From: Phoenix dactylifera
Lineage: Eukaryota; Streptophyta; Magnoliopsida; Arecales; Arecaceae
Direction: 5' to 3'
DNA: 64,000 nt
NCBI RefSeq assembly: GCF_009389715.1
Contig: NC_052394.1
Coordinates: forward strand, 22,322,899-22,386,898
The position numbers were made by a program, and so were the translations under genes. The notes beneath the pieces are model-generated. The model worked only from the letters and a program-made list of their open reading frames with translations. It was not told the DNA's origin and searched no databases. This document shows positions 49,661 through 61,100 of this stretch, one piece after another (the first letter of the stretch is position 1; every line of letters starts with the position of its first letter).

Positions 49661-50288
49661 CCAATATTTTTTATCAATAATATAAGAACCAATTCAGTCT
49701 CAACAAAGTTGCACAGCGTGAAAGTGACATCAATCTCTGTACTCTAAGAAGTTAAAGGGATGTTAAGATCTTTCTGTTGTTTTTTTAGTTTATGATATTG
49801 TTCAACAACAAAACATTTTTTTGAAGTTTCCCAACCCATTATAAGTAAATTATTTGATAACAGATAGCAAAATGTATAAATAATGATTACCGGTGAAACC
49901 GTGTCGAGCTAAATATTCGATTCTATTTTAAAATCTCGTTTTAGAAGATTTTTCTAAAACAGATTTGGGATGCGAGATATTGGCCGGTGAAGCTCACTAT
50001 GTTCCTAACGGTTGGAGACCGGAGACGTTGAGTCGCGGGACGAGGAGAAGAGAAATCAAACAGACTAAGAGATCATCTCATATCGAGCCCTAGATTTTAT
50101 CAAAATCTCTATGCATAATTTTAACAGATTACGTTACGGACCTTCTCCAGGCTAGAGCCCAGCCTAAACAGCACTCTAATAGATAAGAGAGAATAAAACA
50201 CTGTTCATAGAAGGAAACCTTGTTTACGTCTAGGAAAGCCGTGTTCTTCCCGAGCCGTTTGGCTGTGTTTCTTTTGGGAGTCCAAAGC
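49661..50288. other. Upstream region of the MIZ1-like gene
   Basis: No gene is seen. The region contains the presumed promoter and leader of the MIZ1-like gene, but no clear TATA box was found at the usual distance. Confidence 0.4.
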
Positions 50289-51028
50289 ATGGAAAGATTT
50301 AGCAAAAGTCCATGGCATTGGATCACAAGAACGGATGAATCACGAGAAGATGACGACAAGGCTCCAGTGTTCGCCTCGCCATCTTCATCAACAAACGTTT
50401 TCCACGACGACGATTCGGTGGCGACAGCAAAGCGCAGGCCTTCCAAGACGATATTGGTTGCGGCTGCCTCACGAATCCGATCGCTCTTCACGGCGTCAAT
50501 CGGCGTCAAGAAGCAACCGGCGGGCCTCGGTCCTCGCGTGACGGGGACCCTCTTCGGTCTCCGTTACGGCCCCCATCGCCGCGTCCACTTGGCCTTCCAG
50601 CGGGACCCCAAGTCCCCACCGGCGGCGCTCATCGAGCTGGCCACCACGACAGGCCCGTTCATGGCCGACCTGGCATCGGGGCCGGTCCGGTTCGTGCTCG
50701 AGTGCCGGAAGAGAACGGACGGCTCGTCGCCGGCGCCACTCTGGGAGGAAGGCGAGTGGAAGGAGTACTGCAATGGGGGGGTGCGCGGCAGTGCATGGAG
50801 CGGCGGCACGGGGACGTCGATCGCAAGGTGCTCGGGGCTTTGCGGCCGGTGACGTTTGGGGCGGGAGTGATGCCGCACGGCGAAGGCACAGGATCGAGCG
50901 GCGATCTGGTATATATGAGAGCGAGGTTTGAGAGGGTGGCGAGGTCCAAGGACTCGGAGGTGTTTTATATGATTGGTTCGGAGTCCGAGGGTCATCCTGA
51001 GATTAGCATCTTCATGTTCAGAGTTTAG
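50289..51028 (+). CDS. MIZU-KUSSEI1-like (DUF617) protein, one frameshift
   Basis: Intronless gene of the plant MIZ1/DUF617 family; the founding member is needed for root hydrotropism. From the ATG at 50289 the first frame gives a basic, variable N-terminus and then the domain: GPRVTGTLFGLRYGPHRRVHLAFQ, ALIELATTTGPFMADLASGPVRFVLECRK and EWKEYCNGG. The second half of the domain lies in the next frame: RKVLGALRPVTFGAGVMP, GDLVYMRARFERVARSKDSEVFYM and the terminal PEISIFMFRV. The switch falls between a run of seven G (50775-50781) and about 50797. A single missing base would account for it and give 246 aa, normal for the family. All other motifs are intact, so either an assembly error or a recent null allele is likely. 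The longer upstream frame has no ATG. Confidence 0.85.
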
Positions 51029-53762
51029 TTCGCGTTTCTTCTTCTCCCCTCTTTTATTATGAACATTGTTTGCTGTTTCCTTCGTCTGCTTTTTTTAGGT
51101 ATCATGGAAATATATAGGATTTGAGAATCTTAGACACACAGGTTTAGCAAATTGAAGCATTCGATTCTATTGACACAGAAGTCAGATGTTTAGCAAACAG
51201 CAAAAGGCTTTGAAAAGCTTTTGCTGAACATTACCCTAAAACAAAAAAAAAGGCTTTTGCTGAATAGGAGAGGTTAGACTGATGACAGATACGTTCGGTT
51301 AAGATTTTAGCATGACAAGTTCTATTAGAGGGCAGATTTAAATTTTCTTCCCGTAAGTGGTCAACTAAAAGAGATTTGTGGCCGCTCAGAGAGCACCCTT
51401 ATGATCTATTATTTTCTAATTTTATTAGATATATATGTACCCGTATTGTATGAAATATCTATTTTAGCAAGCAAAGAAAAAAAAAAACACCTGTTTACAT
51501 TGCAATGCTAGTTGATGACAAAATCACGTTGAAGGAAAGAAATATTCTGGTTTTGTTCACAAGCCAGGCATGGAAAACTCGGATGCAGTTAATAAACGCA
51601 AATTACGTGCAAGCAACAGCCAGAGAAATCACCATCAAGAGAATCTCAAAATTGCAACTGAAAATTAGTTAAAATTAAGAACAAGAGAGATGAATAAACC
51701 AAAATTGCAGGAAAAATTACAAAGAAAGGCCTGCTCCTCATTAAACAACAGAAATCCTGCAGCAATAGGACCCCAGACAGACCAAGGCACCAACAATTGT
51801 GCTTTAAAAAAAAAAAGTTACCAAGTTAAGTGTTGTTCTGTTGAGCATTCAGTGATAAATGCAAACCTCAGCCACAGGCAGGAATGATTTGAACTGGTAA
51901 ATGAGAATAACTGGGATCGCTTTGGCCATTAGAGCTCACATGAAACTATTCCAGCTCAACTAGAATTCCCTCCAACCCTTATTTGCATAAACCACTGGAT
52001 CTCTTCCATTAGCAACTAAAATTAAAGCATCAATAGCAAATATGATCCCAAACTACTAAGAAAGATAAAATTTAAAATATAAAGTGTTGCAGTCTGCTTA
52101 GCAACATGAGAATGATCATGCTTACATTCATTAAGAAAAGTCACACGATGATGGACTACATGATACATGTAAGATAGGATCGGACATCCTACTGATTCTA
52201 GAACACCAAAGACTGGGAGTCCATCTTTCTTGACAGTAGTTGCTTCACTATCCAATCAACAAATGGGTACAGCCAAATTTATTTGCATTACCTTTTGTTT
52301 GATCACAAACATATAATTTCTTGTTTAGGAATATTTACAAATTGTGAAAACATTCTGCAATAACACCCAAAATTTGGGAATCCTTTGGGAACATTCTGGT
52401 TGAGCATCATGCAGATCACCTTAGATCAAAAGGAGGGTGAGCAGAATAAGACGATACGACATCCAAGTATCATTCTTCTTGCAGCATTAGTAAAAGATGC
52501 TCCTTGTACATAAAGGGATGTATCAAGGGCACCCACAAATGAGAGAGATACCTGGGGATACTCACATCATAAAATAGACAAGCACATAAAACAATTAAAT
52601 AAATAAATAAACAATAGGCAATCAAAGGAAGAGAATATAGATGTATTACCAAGTAGCAACTCCAAGAAACAACCAGTGAATGATAAAAGAAACCAAAAAA
52701 TCCTTATTCAGATTGTTAGCTTGACAGCAGAGCCTACCCACAAGAAATGTTCCATCAAGTGAAAAAAGAAACAGCAAAGACAAATCTATTATGTACCATT
52801 TCTATACACAGGATAAAGTGTTTGATCAATATTTTGTTCTAGGACTGTTATCAATTAGAGCAAATAATAAAAAACGCTCTCGGCCTAAAGAAAGAGGTAA
52901 AAACACCCTGCTAAGGTCTTGTAGTTCCTAATTAGTTATTTTTCGAGAACACGAACAGAGCCAAGCTGGTGGCCGCTGGAGAACAAGAGGTTTGTGTCAC
53001 CTATCGTACAGGCTACAGAACCTCATTGTTGACATATGAGATGCAGATAGAACCTGTTTTTTTGATGCATAATTGAACTGGAAACAAGTCAGGATCAACC
53101 TATTTATGACATTTCATATCATGCAAGAGGATTGCTTAGCAGAAAGACTTCATTGTACTAGAATAGCAAGAAGTAAGCATTTAGTTGGCATTCATTACAT
53201 CACAAAGAAGCAGTGAGCTTTATAGACTACTCTCATAAAACCTACTATAGAGAGCATTGAATGACAGATAGACCATAGCATGGAAGGATCATTCAAGTAA
53301 TTTTGATATATAAGTAGAATTATGTGGATAAGGTCGCAATGTATTTGTACACATACTAATTTGAAATTGGATGGTTAAATAAAAGTACTACTTTCAAATG
53401 CACATGCAGGTATTAATATTCCCAGATGACGAACAAATTGATATACAATACTGAACTGTCTTGTATTCTTAGGCCAGCATACACATATATTAATAAACAT
53501 GTGATGACAAAATTTATGTCAACATAATGAATATTTCTTCACGAGGGCTTCGATCACGAATAAAGGATGATTAATTAAAGAGACATATTATCAAGTCTGT
53601 CTTAAATTTACAAGTTCTAAAAGGACGAGTCCATATTAGTTCTAGAAGGTCAACTTAGGAGTTAGGACACAGTTCAAGTCTACATTGACTTAGGACACCA
53701 GTTATATATTAGTCTAACTTGATTATTGTAGGAATACCTGTTCAATCTAAATCGATTTACTC

Positions 53763-53823
<61 letters not shown>

Positions 53824-54060
53824 ATAGCCCCAAAGGAACAGTGTAATTGAGTATCCTAGATATTAGGTGCATTGGGAGCTAGAGTTTGTGAGGTAATCTT
53901 GTACTCTGTAATCTCCAAAAAAAAAAAAATTTATAGTGAAGCTTTTGCATCGTCTCTGCCTGTGGACGTAGATCAATAGACCGAACTATATAAATATTGT
54001 GTGCTCTTGTTCTTCTCTTCTTGTTTTGTTATTCTCGCTGCCTGTCACAACACAAATTAA
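51029..54060. other. Intergenic DNA, no gene seen
   Basis: About 3 kb without a supported exon. It includes the 3' UTR of the MIZ1-like gene, a short palindrome around 51197-51225 (AGCAAAAGG with AGCTTTTGCT) and a (TA)n run at 53765-53818. Confidence 0.5.
53765..53818. repeat. (TA)n microsatellite
   Basis: Uninterrupted TA dinucleotides for about 52 bases, just left of the tandemly duplicated histone segment. Confidence 0.95.
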
Positions 54061-54069
54061 ACCATCAAA

Positions 54070-56650
54070 ATACAGAGAAGAATACCTGACACTTAATCTT
54101 CAAGACAAACCTAATAAAAAGAAACTGAAATTTGTAAATATGTTCTGCTAAACACACCAGAAACGTTAGCATGCATATTGTATAATTTGACAACAACTTG
54201 ATGCTTAAGCAAAGGCACCTATTTTCTTTTTTAATTCAGCTAACCAAATCACTCCTTGCTTGCATGTGAAGTTTATTAGTGGCATAAGATAGTAACACTT
54301 TACAGAATACAGGCAAAGGAATACATAGTGGTTATGTGGAAATGGATACGTGTGATGCAGTTACAGAACCTATCCTATATCCTATACATCACATCCTGGG
54401 GAAAGCCTCTGGTTCTATTACGACCAATTAAACTTCAAATCAATTTTTAAATAGTTCTGATAGTTGAAGATGCAAGAAAGAAGCAGGCCTGCTTGAAGAA
54501 AGAAGTAATCCCAGAAAATTAGCAGCAAGACAGTTGGCATTTCTTACCAAAATATGGCAGTGGAAGTGTGTAACATGTGTAGAAAGCATCCATTACCTAT
54601 TCTTACCAAGAGGCGTCAAGAAATCAAATCAGATCGGAGTTCATCAAGCAACCAACTTGGCAACAAAATTCCACCAGATACAGGGTCTTCAGAGGTTAAA
54701 ATATGCTGGTAAACTACCCACATTTATACCATCAGGACTCGTCCAAAATGAAGCAGAATGGTAAAAATAAGATCATAAAGAAGCCCTTTTTTTTTTTCTT
54801 TTCCGTAAACCAATTATTCACTATACTATAAATTGCCTAGGTAACAAAGTAAACAAATAATATTGTCAAAAAAAACAGAGATACATAATATAACATGAAG
54901 GATTGAATTATCATGCTCGGCTAGTGCATGCCAAATCAATCTACCAACTGAAGAGAAAAAAAAATGAAGGGCAAAAAGATAGAAGCAGCCTGCATGTAGG
55001 TGCACCGATGCTTTATCGCTCATTGCGCACTCAAAGCTAGTTCATAATATATTAATCATCTAGAGCATTGTTCCAGAACCAAATGAAGAAACATGTCTTA
55101 ATATCATGCCAGAATAATCCCAGGGCATCATCAAAAGAAATAGCAACAATGAATTAGTCGGATTTTGATTCTTTTATTGTACCTATATCACAAGTTATAC
55201 AATCACCAGTAGTTTAAATGAATCTGGATTAGCTCACAGTTCTTATGACAGCAGGACAAAATTTTCACAGACTACATCTGGAGCCCAGTAAAACAACACA
55301 CAAAAGATAAAGCAAACCAAAGATGTGCCACCGAGCAACTCACCAGAGCTAAGATGATCATGTTATATAGCAATTATTGCAAGCATATATATGCTTTATG
55401 AACTTTAAATGGATAATACAAACTTCAGTGCAATACATATAAGTTGCAATATGATCGTTCATGTTTATGGCATCAATTCATTACAGAAAAACAAATTCAA
55501 AATTCCTAAAATATGCGATGAATTATCCAAAAAATAAATAAAGTACGCAAGAAGCTTTTTGATCTGGGTGTTTCCTTTCTAGTTGCAAAAACAATTCACC
55601 ATTATAGCAAGCAAGAGCAAGAAGAAAAAAAAGCATTCCAGGAAAATGGAAAAGAAAGGAAAACGCAAATAATGAGGGTAGAAGATAATCAATACCTTCC
55701 ACAAAGAAATTCCTATGCTCAAAGTCTAAGATCCTCAAAGGAAAACACTTTTTATCATTGAGATAACAGCCTCAAATGCACTGAATCACCTGATGCTCCA
55801 GGCATAAAAGTGCCCGCCCGCTTCCGCCTCATAGCTTCCCACATGAAGCCTCGCTCCTTTAAAATCAGCATTCTACAATTGAAACTGATACCGTATCAGA
55901 AGCCAACAAGCATGCCCACATGGATTTCAATAACAGAATTTGACAAAAAGAATTAGAAGGAATGTGTAGCTTCCTCATCAAAAACACTATCTTTAAACAT
56001 TTCATGAAAGGAAAGACAATCGACACAAATCCATTTTCCAGTCCTCTCCCCTCCTCCTTAAACCCACCACTACATCAATCAAAGAAGAAACCCACCAAAA
56101 AATATCCAAAGAATTACAAAAGAATTGAGAGAGTGGGATTAGCAACAGGGGCTCCTCAGCTTGAAAGCTTTCCTAGGACTTGTTGCCGCTGGATGGCCAC
56201 TTGAACTCCTTGCTTGCCATCTTCTTCACGAGAAGAGACGGGTTAATGTTGAGAGGCACCCTCCACGGGCAATGGTCACCCAGACAAAAGCTTCCCCAAC
56301 CTCTTGTCGTTCCTCATGACCAGCAGCATGTGCCTTTGGAATCATCAGCTTCCTGTTATCCCGCACCCACGTCCCCAGCCAACGCCAGAACCTATAACAA
56401 TATAATCCCACATTGGAAAAAAATAAAACATCAGAGGACTCTAGATCTACCACCATCAACTAAGGAATTCACAGAAGAACAGAGTTTTACCTCAGTTGCA
56501 AGGCAATCAATGATGGCAGCAAGGTAGACAGGGTTGCCAGCCAACACAATAAGAGTATCAGCCCTTCTCAAGGTAGTAACCAAACTGACTAGGAATTGCA
56601 GACAGGCCTTGAAGAACTGGGAAAGCAACAATTGGGAAATCAACCAAAAA
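54070..56650. repeat. Tandem segmental duplication, unit A (with H2A remnant)
   Basis: This segment is collinear with 56815-59577 over its whole length, although diverged. Matching landmarks include AGAATACCT at 54081 and 56817, TTCTGATAGTTGAA(A/G)ATGCA near 54453 and 57139, ATTATCATGCTC near 54908 and 57777, CTACATCTG near 55272 and 58113, CTCATAGCTTCCCA near 55828 and 58627, and the H2A exons at the right end. The offset grows from about 2.74 to 2.86 kb through indels. The downstream 2 kb shows no coding signal, though minus-strand segments followed by GT (near 55695 and 58520) are retained in both units. Confidence 0.85.
56173..56615 (-). pseudogene. Histone H2A pseudogene (unit A)
   Basis: Two exon remnants in H2A order on the minus strand. 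Exon 1 (56491 to about 56610) reads KACLQF...NPVYLAAIIDCLATE, matching [20 protein letters not shown]...[14 protein letters not shown]. Exon 2 (56173-56391) reads VLALAGD, RDNRKLMIP, MRNDKRLGKLLSG and NIN, then a tail ending in a stop. The intron keeps the phase and place typical of plant H2A genes, with GT and AG ends. The first 25 or so residues are missing because the duplicated segment ends inside exon 1. There are many substitutions and at least four frame changes. It is an old, dead copy. Confidence 0.88.
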
Positions 56651-56814
56651 AAGGTGGGGACAGGAGATGTCGAATCATAATATGGCTAAGTGAGCAATTG
56701 CAGGACTTCAAAATATTGCAGACCATTGAACATGATCAGCAGCTATATTCTCCTAATCATGGGTTTATTATAACAATCACGGACTAACAAGCAAAACCAT
56801 TGAAACATTTGAGA

Positions 56815-59577
56815 GAAGAATACCTAGCACATCAGTTTTGATCTTCAACAAGTCTAATAAATAGAAGATAGAAATTTGTACTTTGTTTGCTTAAGATATC
56901 AGAAAAGACAAATAGGTAACAGGCAATTAACAACATCATGCATAAAGCAAATTTTCAATGCAGCCAACCAATTTATTCCCTGCTCATACTTATGAAGTAT
57001 ATTAGCTGCCTAAGATGGTAAAACTCTACAGATTTAGAGGTAAGCAAGTATTTTGAAGAGAACCTTTTTCTATTCATCCACATCCGCATCATATTTATGG
57101 TTCTCTTGGGATAATAAACATCACCACAATTTTTGAAGGGTTCTGATAGTTGAAAATGCAGGATTGAAGAAATAACAGGTGGTTTGAATCCATAAATAAT
57201 GGTAGAAAAATTCATTGCAAGATAGTAAACTTTTTTGTTAAGTGGGTACATAGTGTATAACATGTGGTATAGCAAGATACCACTGGGTAGGGTTGTAATC
57301 TTTTGCGTGAAAGAATGATTCACCTTCATTCACAACAAATCCACCAATGGATTGGTGCAAATGTCGCTCTGAGATTTGTACAAGCCGATAAATGAGAGAA
57401 TTCGTAGTTCTTTGAGAGTTGTGTGGGGTGCAATCCAACAGACAATATCACAAAGGAAGATCAATCATTCATTCACGCCAAAAGATTACAGTCTGAACCT
57501 GCAACCACTACCTTTTTCCTGTCCAAGCAGGGATAAACAAACCATAGCATATCAGAGTTCACCAAGCAACCAAAATAGCAAACATATTTCCAAGACAACA
57601 TTTATTCAATCAGGATTCAACCCTAACAAGAAGCAGAGGAAGAATAGTATGCTAATAAACCTTTAAAATATATAAACCAACCATCGGCCATAATGTTAGT
57701 CGCCAAGCTTGGCTAACAAAAATCCTTAGGCAATAATACGATTGATCAATCAAGAAAACTAGTTCGGAAAGATTAATTATCATGCTCTGCTAATACAATG
57801 GGAAATCAGTCTAACAACTGAAGAAGGAAAAGAGAAAACGTCATCGCAACCTGCATGCAGGTGCAACAATGCTTTATCACTATTTTCACAACCAAATGCT
57901 AAAAAAATTTATCATAAAAAAGGAGTCCTGTTCTGGAATTAAATGAAAAAACTCATCTCAAAATACCATAGCATAACTTACCGGCAGTCCAATTTTTTGG
58001 AGTTCCGTGATGACAAATTATGCAATCATCAGTAGCTTGAACGAATGCAAATTTGCCAAGTGGTTTTGACAATAAAAGAAATTCAGCATTGCATTACTTG
58101 AACAAGGCTTACAACTACATCTGCCGATAAGAAACTATAACGAAAAACAAAATATGGAAGAAGCCATAAGATGTGAAACTAACTCACAAGAGTGGAGATG
58201 ATCCCACGTTATGTAGCAACCATTACAAGTCATCATTCCACCCCATGATTTCCAAACACAGCTTCAATATAATAATCAAGTCATGATATATTTAACCAAC
58301 ATTCAAGACATTGCACCGATTACACTCATTCAACGGTATATAATTCACAATCTAGATCCATTTCGCACCATATTATCTGGTGTCTTGTCAAGAAACATTA
58401 CAATTGCCATTAACATCTGGGTGTTTCCCTTAATGTTCATAATAGTTTAACCACATTTCCGGCAATTCCATCAGGAAGCAACAGATAACACCAAAATTGG
58501 CGAGAGCAGAAGAGAATCGATACCTACCACAGAGAATTTCCAACACATCAAACGAAGACACTGGGTGTAAGGAGATAATTGCCTTTACTGAAAATTTGTT
58601 GTAAAAAAAAAAACTTATCCGTTTCCACCTCATAGCTTCCCATATCAAGCCGCTCTCCTTAAATAACAAACAATGTTCTAAGATTGGCATTAATTATGAA
58701 ATTATGTGACTAAATTCATCCATCTGGAATGCACCTTTCGCCACAAATTAGGACATCAGAAGTCAACCAGCGAGCTCATACGGATTCCAAGAAGAAAAAA
58801 GAAGAAAAGGGGGAAGAAAAGAAAAAAACATCGGTTCGACATTAAAAAAACACCGTCTAGAACATCTCCTGAAAGGAAAGAGAATTGATACAATCCATTT
58901 GTCCAAGTCTTGTCCCCTCCTCCTCCTTACACCGTTCCCAACATCAAACAAAAGAAGAAAGCAACCTAAAAAAGATCCACAGAATTACATACAGAATTAA
59001 GGGAGCGGGAAATAGCAACACAAGGGTCATCGGCTCCTAAGCTTTCTTGGGGGATTTGGTGGTCTTGGCGGGCGACTTGGGCTCCTTGCTCGCGGTCTTC
59101 TTCGGGAGAAGCACTGGGTTAATGTTGGGCAGAACCCCTCCATGGGCGATGGTCCACCCGGCGAGAAGCTTCCCCCAACTCCTCGTCGTTTCTCACCGCC
59201 CAGAAGCACGTGTCTTCGGGATGATCCGGTTCTTCTTGTGTCCCGCGCCGCGTTCCCGGCCAGCTCCAGAAACCTAATAATCCCACATAGGGAAACGAAA
59301 TAAGACCTCAGGCGACTCTACATCTACCACCGCCTCGAGAGCGAAGCGTCAAATATTTAAAGAATTACCTCAGCGGCGAGGTATTCGAGGACGGCGGCGA
59401 GGTAGACTGGGGACTCCGGTTCGACGCGCTGAGAGTAGCGGCCCTTCTTGAGGTAGCGGCCGATCCGGCCAACCGGAAACTGGAGGCCGGCTTGACAGAC
59501 CGGGAGACCGGCTTCTTCTTCGGGCCGCACCCTCCCGGCCGCCAGGCCCTTCTTGACCTTTCCCCCCCGATCTCCAT
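56815..59577. repeat. Tandem segmental duplication, unit B (with fuller H2A gene)
   Basis: Partner of the segment at 54070-56650. This unit contains the complete H2A coding region and, just outside it, the histone promoter, so it is probably the source copy or the one retained longest. The direct left-right order and same orientation indicate duplication by unequal exchange or replication slippage, not by retroposition, since the intron is kept in both. Confidence 0.85.
59037..59577 (-). pseudogene. Histone H2A.W-like gene, frame broken by indels
   Basis: Core histone H2A with the plant heterochromatin (H2A.W) style tail. Exon 1 (59369-59577) holds an N-terminus with [12 protein letters not shown] in one frame and [20 protein letters not shown], then [14 protein letters not shown] in another. 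Exon 2 (59037-59273) carries a recognisable LELAGNAARD segment and a C-terminus ending in KSPKKA and a stop. The intron has GT-AG ends at the standard H2A position. About a dozen single-base gains or losses lie between conserved codons (for example an extra T after the exon 2 acceptor and an extra G in the first G run), while few plain substitutions are seen. This is unusual for natural decay and may reflect sequence error. The promoter is intact. A functional gene misread here and a young pseudogene are both possible. Confidence 0.85.
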
Positions 59578-59650
59578 CTCTCTTCTCTCCGGTGATCTCT
59601 CTCGCTCCCTGCCCCTTCAAATTTGGCGATTGCCGGTCGACGAGGGGTTA

Positions 59651-59755
59651 TTTTATATCGCGAGGACGGGAGGTCTCCTCTTGCGGATCGAGTGATTTGG
59701 GCTGTTGGATTTGTTTTCGATCCACGGCTGAGGGCAGCTCGGATGGTGATCCGCG
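59651..59755 (-). promoter_or_regulatory. Histone-type promoter: octamer and TATA box
   Basis: On the minus strand, CGCGGATC (the plant histone octamer motif) lies at 59748-59755 and a TATAAAA box at 59651-59657, about 75 bases before the start codon. A related CGTGGATC lies at 59719-59726. This pairing is the hallmark of S-phase plant histone gene promoters. Confidence 0.8.
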
Positions 59756-59779
59756 GCAAGTCAGGGTTGGACCAATCAG

Positions 59780-60890
59780 GTGAGGATTTTGGGTATCTAT
59801 TGTCAGAATGCTGAGTTGGAACCCGCCATGACAAGGGTAAATTTGGTTTAACTTGTTCGAGAAGGAAATAAAGCTGGAGCGGACCGGGAGACCAGCTTAA
59901 ATTCGATTCGATCCATTTTGGAGGTCTCGGATCGGATCTTAAAATTGAATCCATTCTATTTTTTTGGGTTAGATCTAGATTTACTGAATTCAAATCTAAC
60001 TCGACCTAACCAACCCGTTTGAATTTTAAGCAATTTTGGATTTCCAACCCTACGATCTGACCCGATCTGACCCAAAACCAAATCAGATAAACCATTTGGG
60101 CCCAAAAAAGCTTGAACTCGTGTTGTTCTCTAAATTATGCCTTAATGATTGAATGGTATATGTTCTATAATGCGAGCAGCACTTTTGCATCTTGGGTTGA
60201 TAGGTCCAATTCAAAATTGAATAATGTAGTTTTATTGTCCTCGTTTTGGAAGTTTATCAAAGAATAGTGAAACATTTGTAGCAACGACAGTAACAAATTG
60301 GGCCTCAGAAGAAGGGCCTGAGTACGAAGGACAATCAGGTTTGTCCCTATATAATCTAATTTGACAAGCATTGCATAATTATTTTTAGCAGCCAGACAAT
60401 TGGGTTTGTGTTTTTTTGTCCTTTCAATATTCTAAAGGGAAGCCATGTGAGTTGTTTTCTGCTTCAACAAGCACCAGTCATACTCTTTCAGATTTATTTA
60501 AACCTAACCTGGATCCGAATTTTCTGGGTTGGAGACTGGATTCATACAACACCAAACCCGATCACCGAATGGAACCCGTTGGGTCCAAAAGTTCTAGCCA
60601 ATGGAACCCAACCCAATCATGACTCGATCTCTATTGGATTGGATTTTAGGTTCCAACATTAAAACCTGAACAAGAAACCAGAATTAGGTCAGGGTCACTC
60701 ATGACCTACTTCAACCTGACCCATTTGCACCTCTAGCCACCATAGGCCTTGCTTATCACAATTTGGTTATTTTGGTCGGACTATAACTTACAAGCAAGAT
60801 ATGCCATACCATACCAAACTAAATAGCATGCAACAATATCGTATCATATCGTTCGGTACCAATATGTGATATGAATGATATATATATCAC
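59780..60890. other. Intergenic DNA with decayed repeat sequence
   Basis: No gene seen. Stretches at 59880-60110 and 60480-60740 are rich in GACCCGATC/AACCCGTT/CCCAACCC words, and 60790-60870 has CCATACCATACC and TTCGGTACC motifs like those at 26.1 and 39.9 kb. Confidence 0.5.
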
Positions 60891-61100
60891 GCCCCGATCC
60901 TATCACTCAGGTTAGCCACATGAATACTAGAGCGATGCCCTTGATATCATGCAAAGCCTAAAATAAACAATTCCAATAATTTTAAAAAATTTAAATCACA
61001 ATTAATAGCCATAAAATCCAACTAAATAGATCTATTATAATTAAATAACCAACTTGTTCAATTACAAAATTTTCAAATATTCATTGGTGTCAAAAAAAAA
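60888..61100. mobile_element. Possible LTR-type remnant
   Basis: A block beginning ATCACGCCCCGATCC resembles the start of many plant retrotransposon LTRs (TGTCACGCCCCGA...), followed by AT-rich sequence. No partner LTR, coding region or target-site duplication was found. At most it is a broken fossil fragment of unknown family and age. Confidence 0.3.

Noticed and set aside
59370-59993. 207-codon minus-strand frame over the H2A promoter and exon 1
   Set aside because: It crosses the TATA box and octamer and uses a different frame from the recognisable H2A segments.
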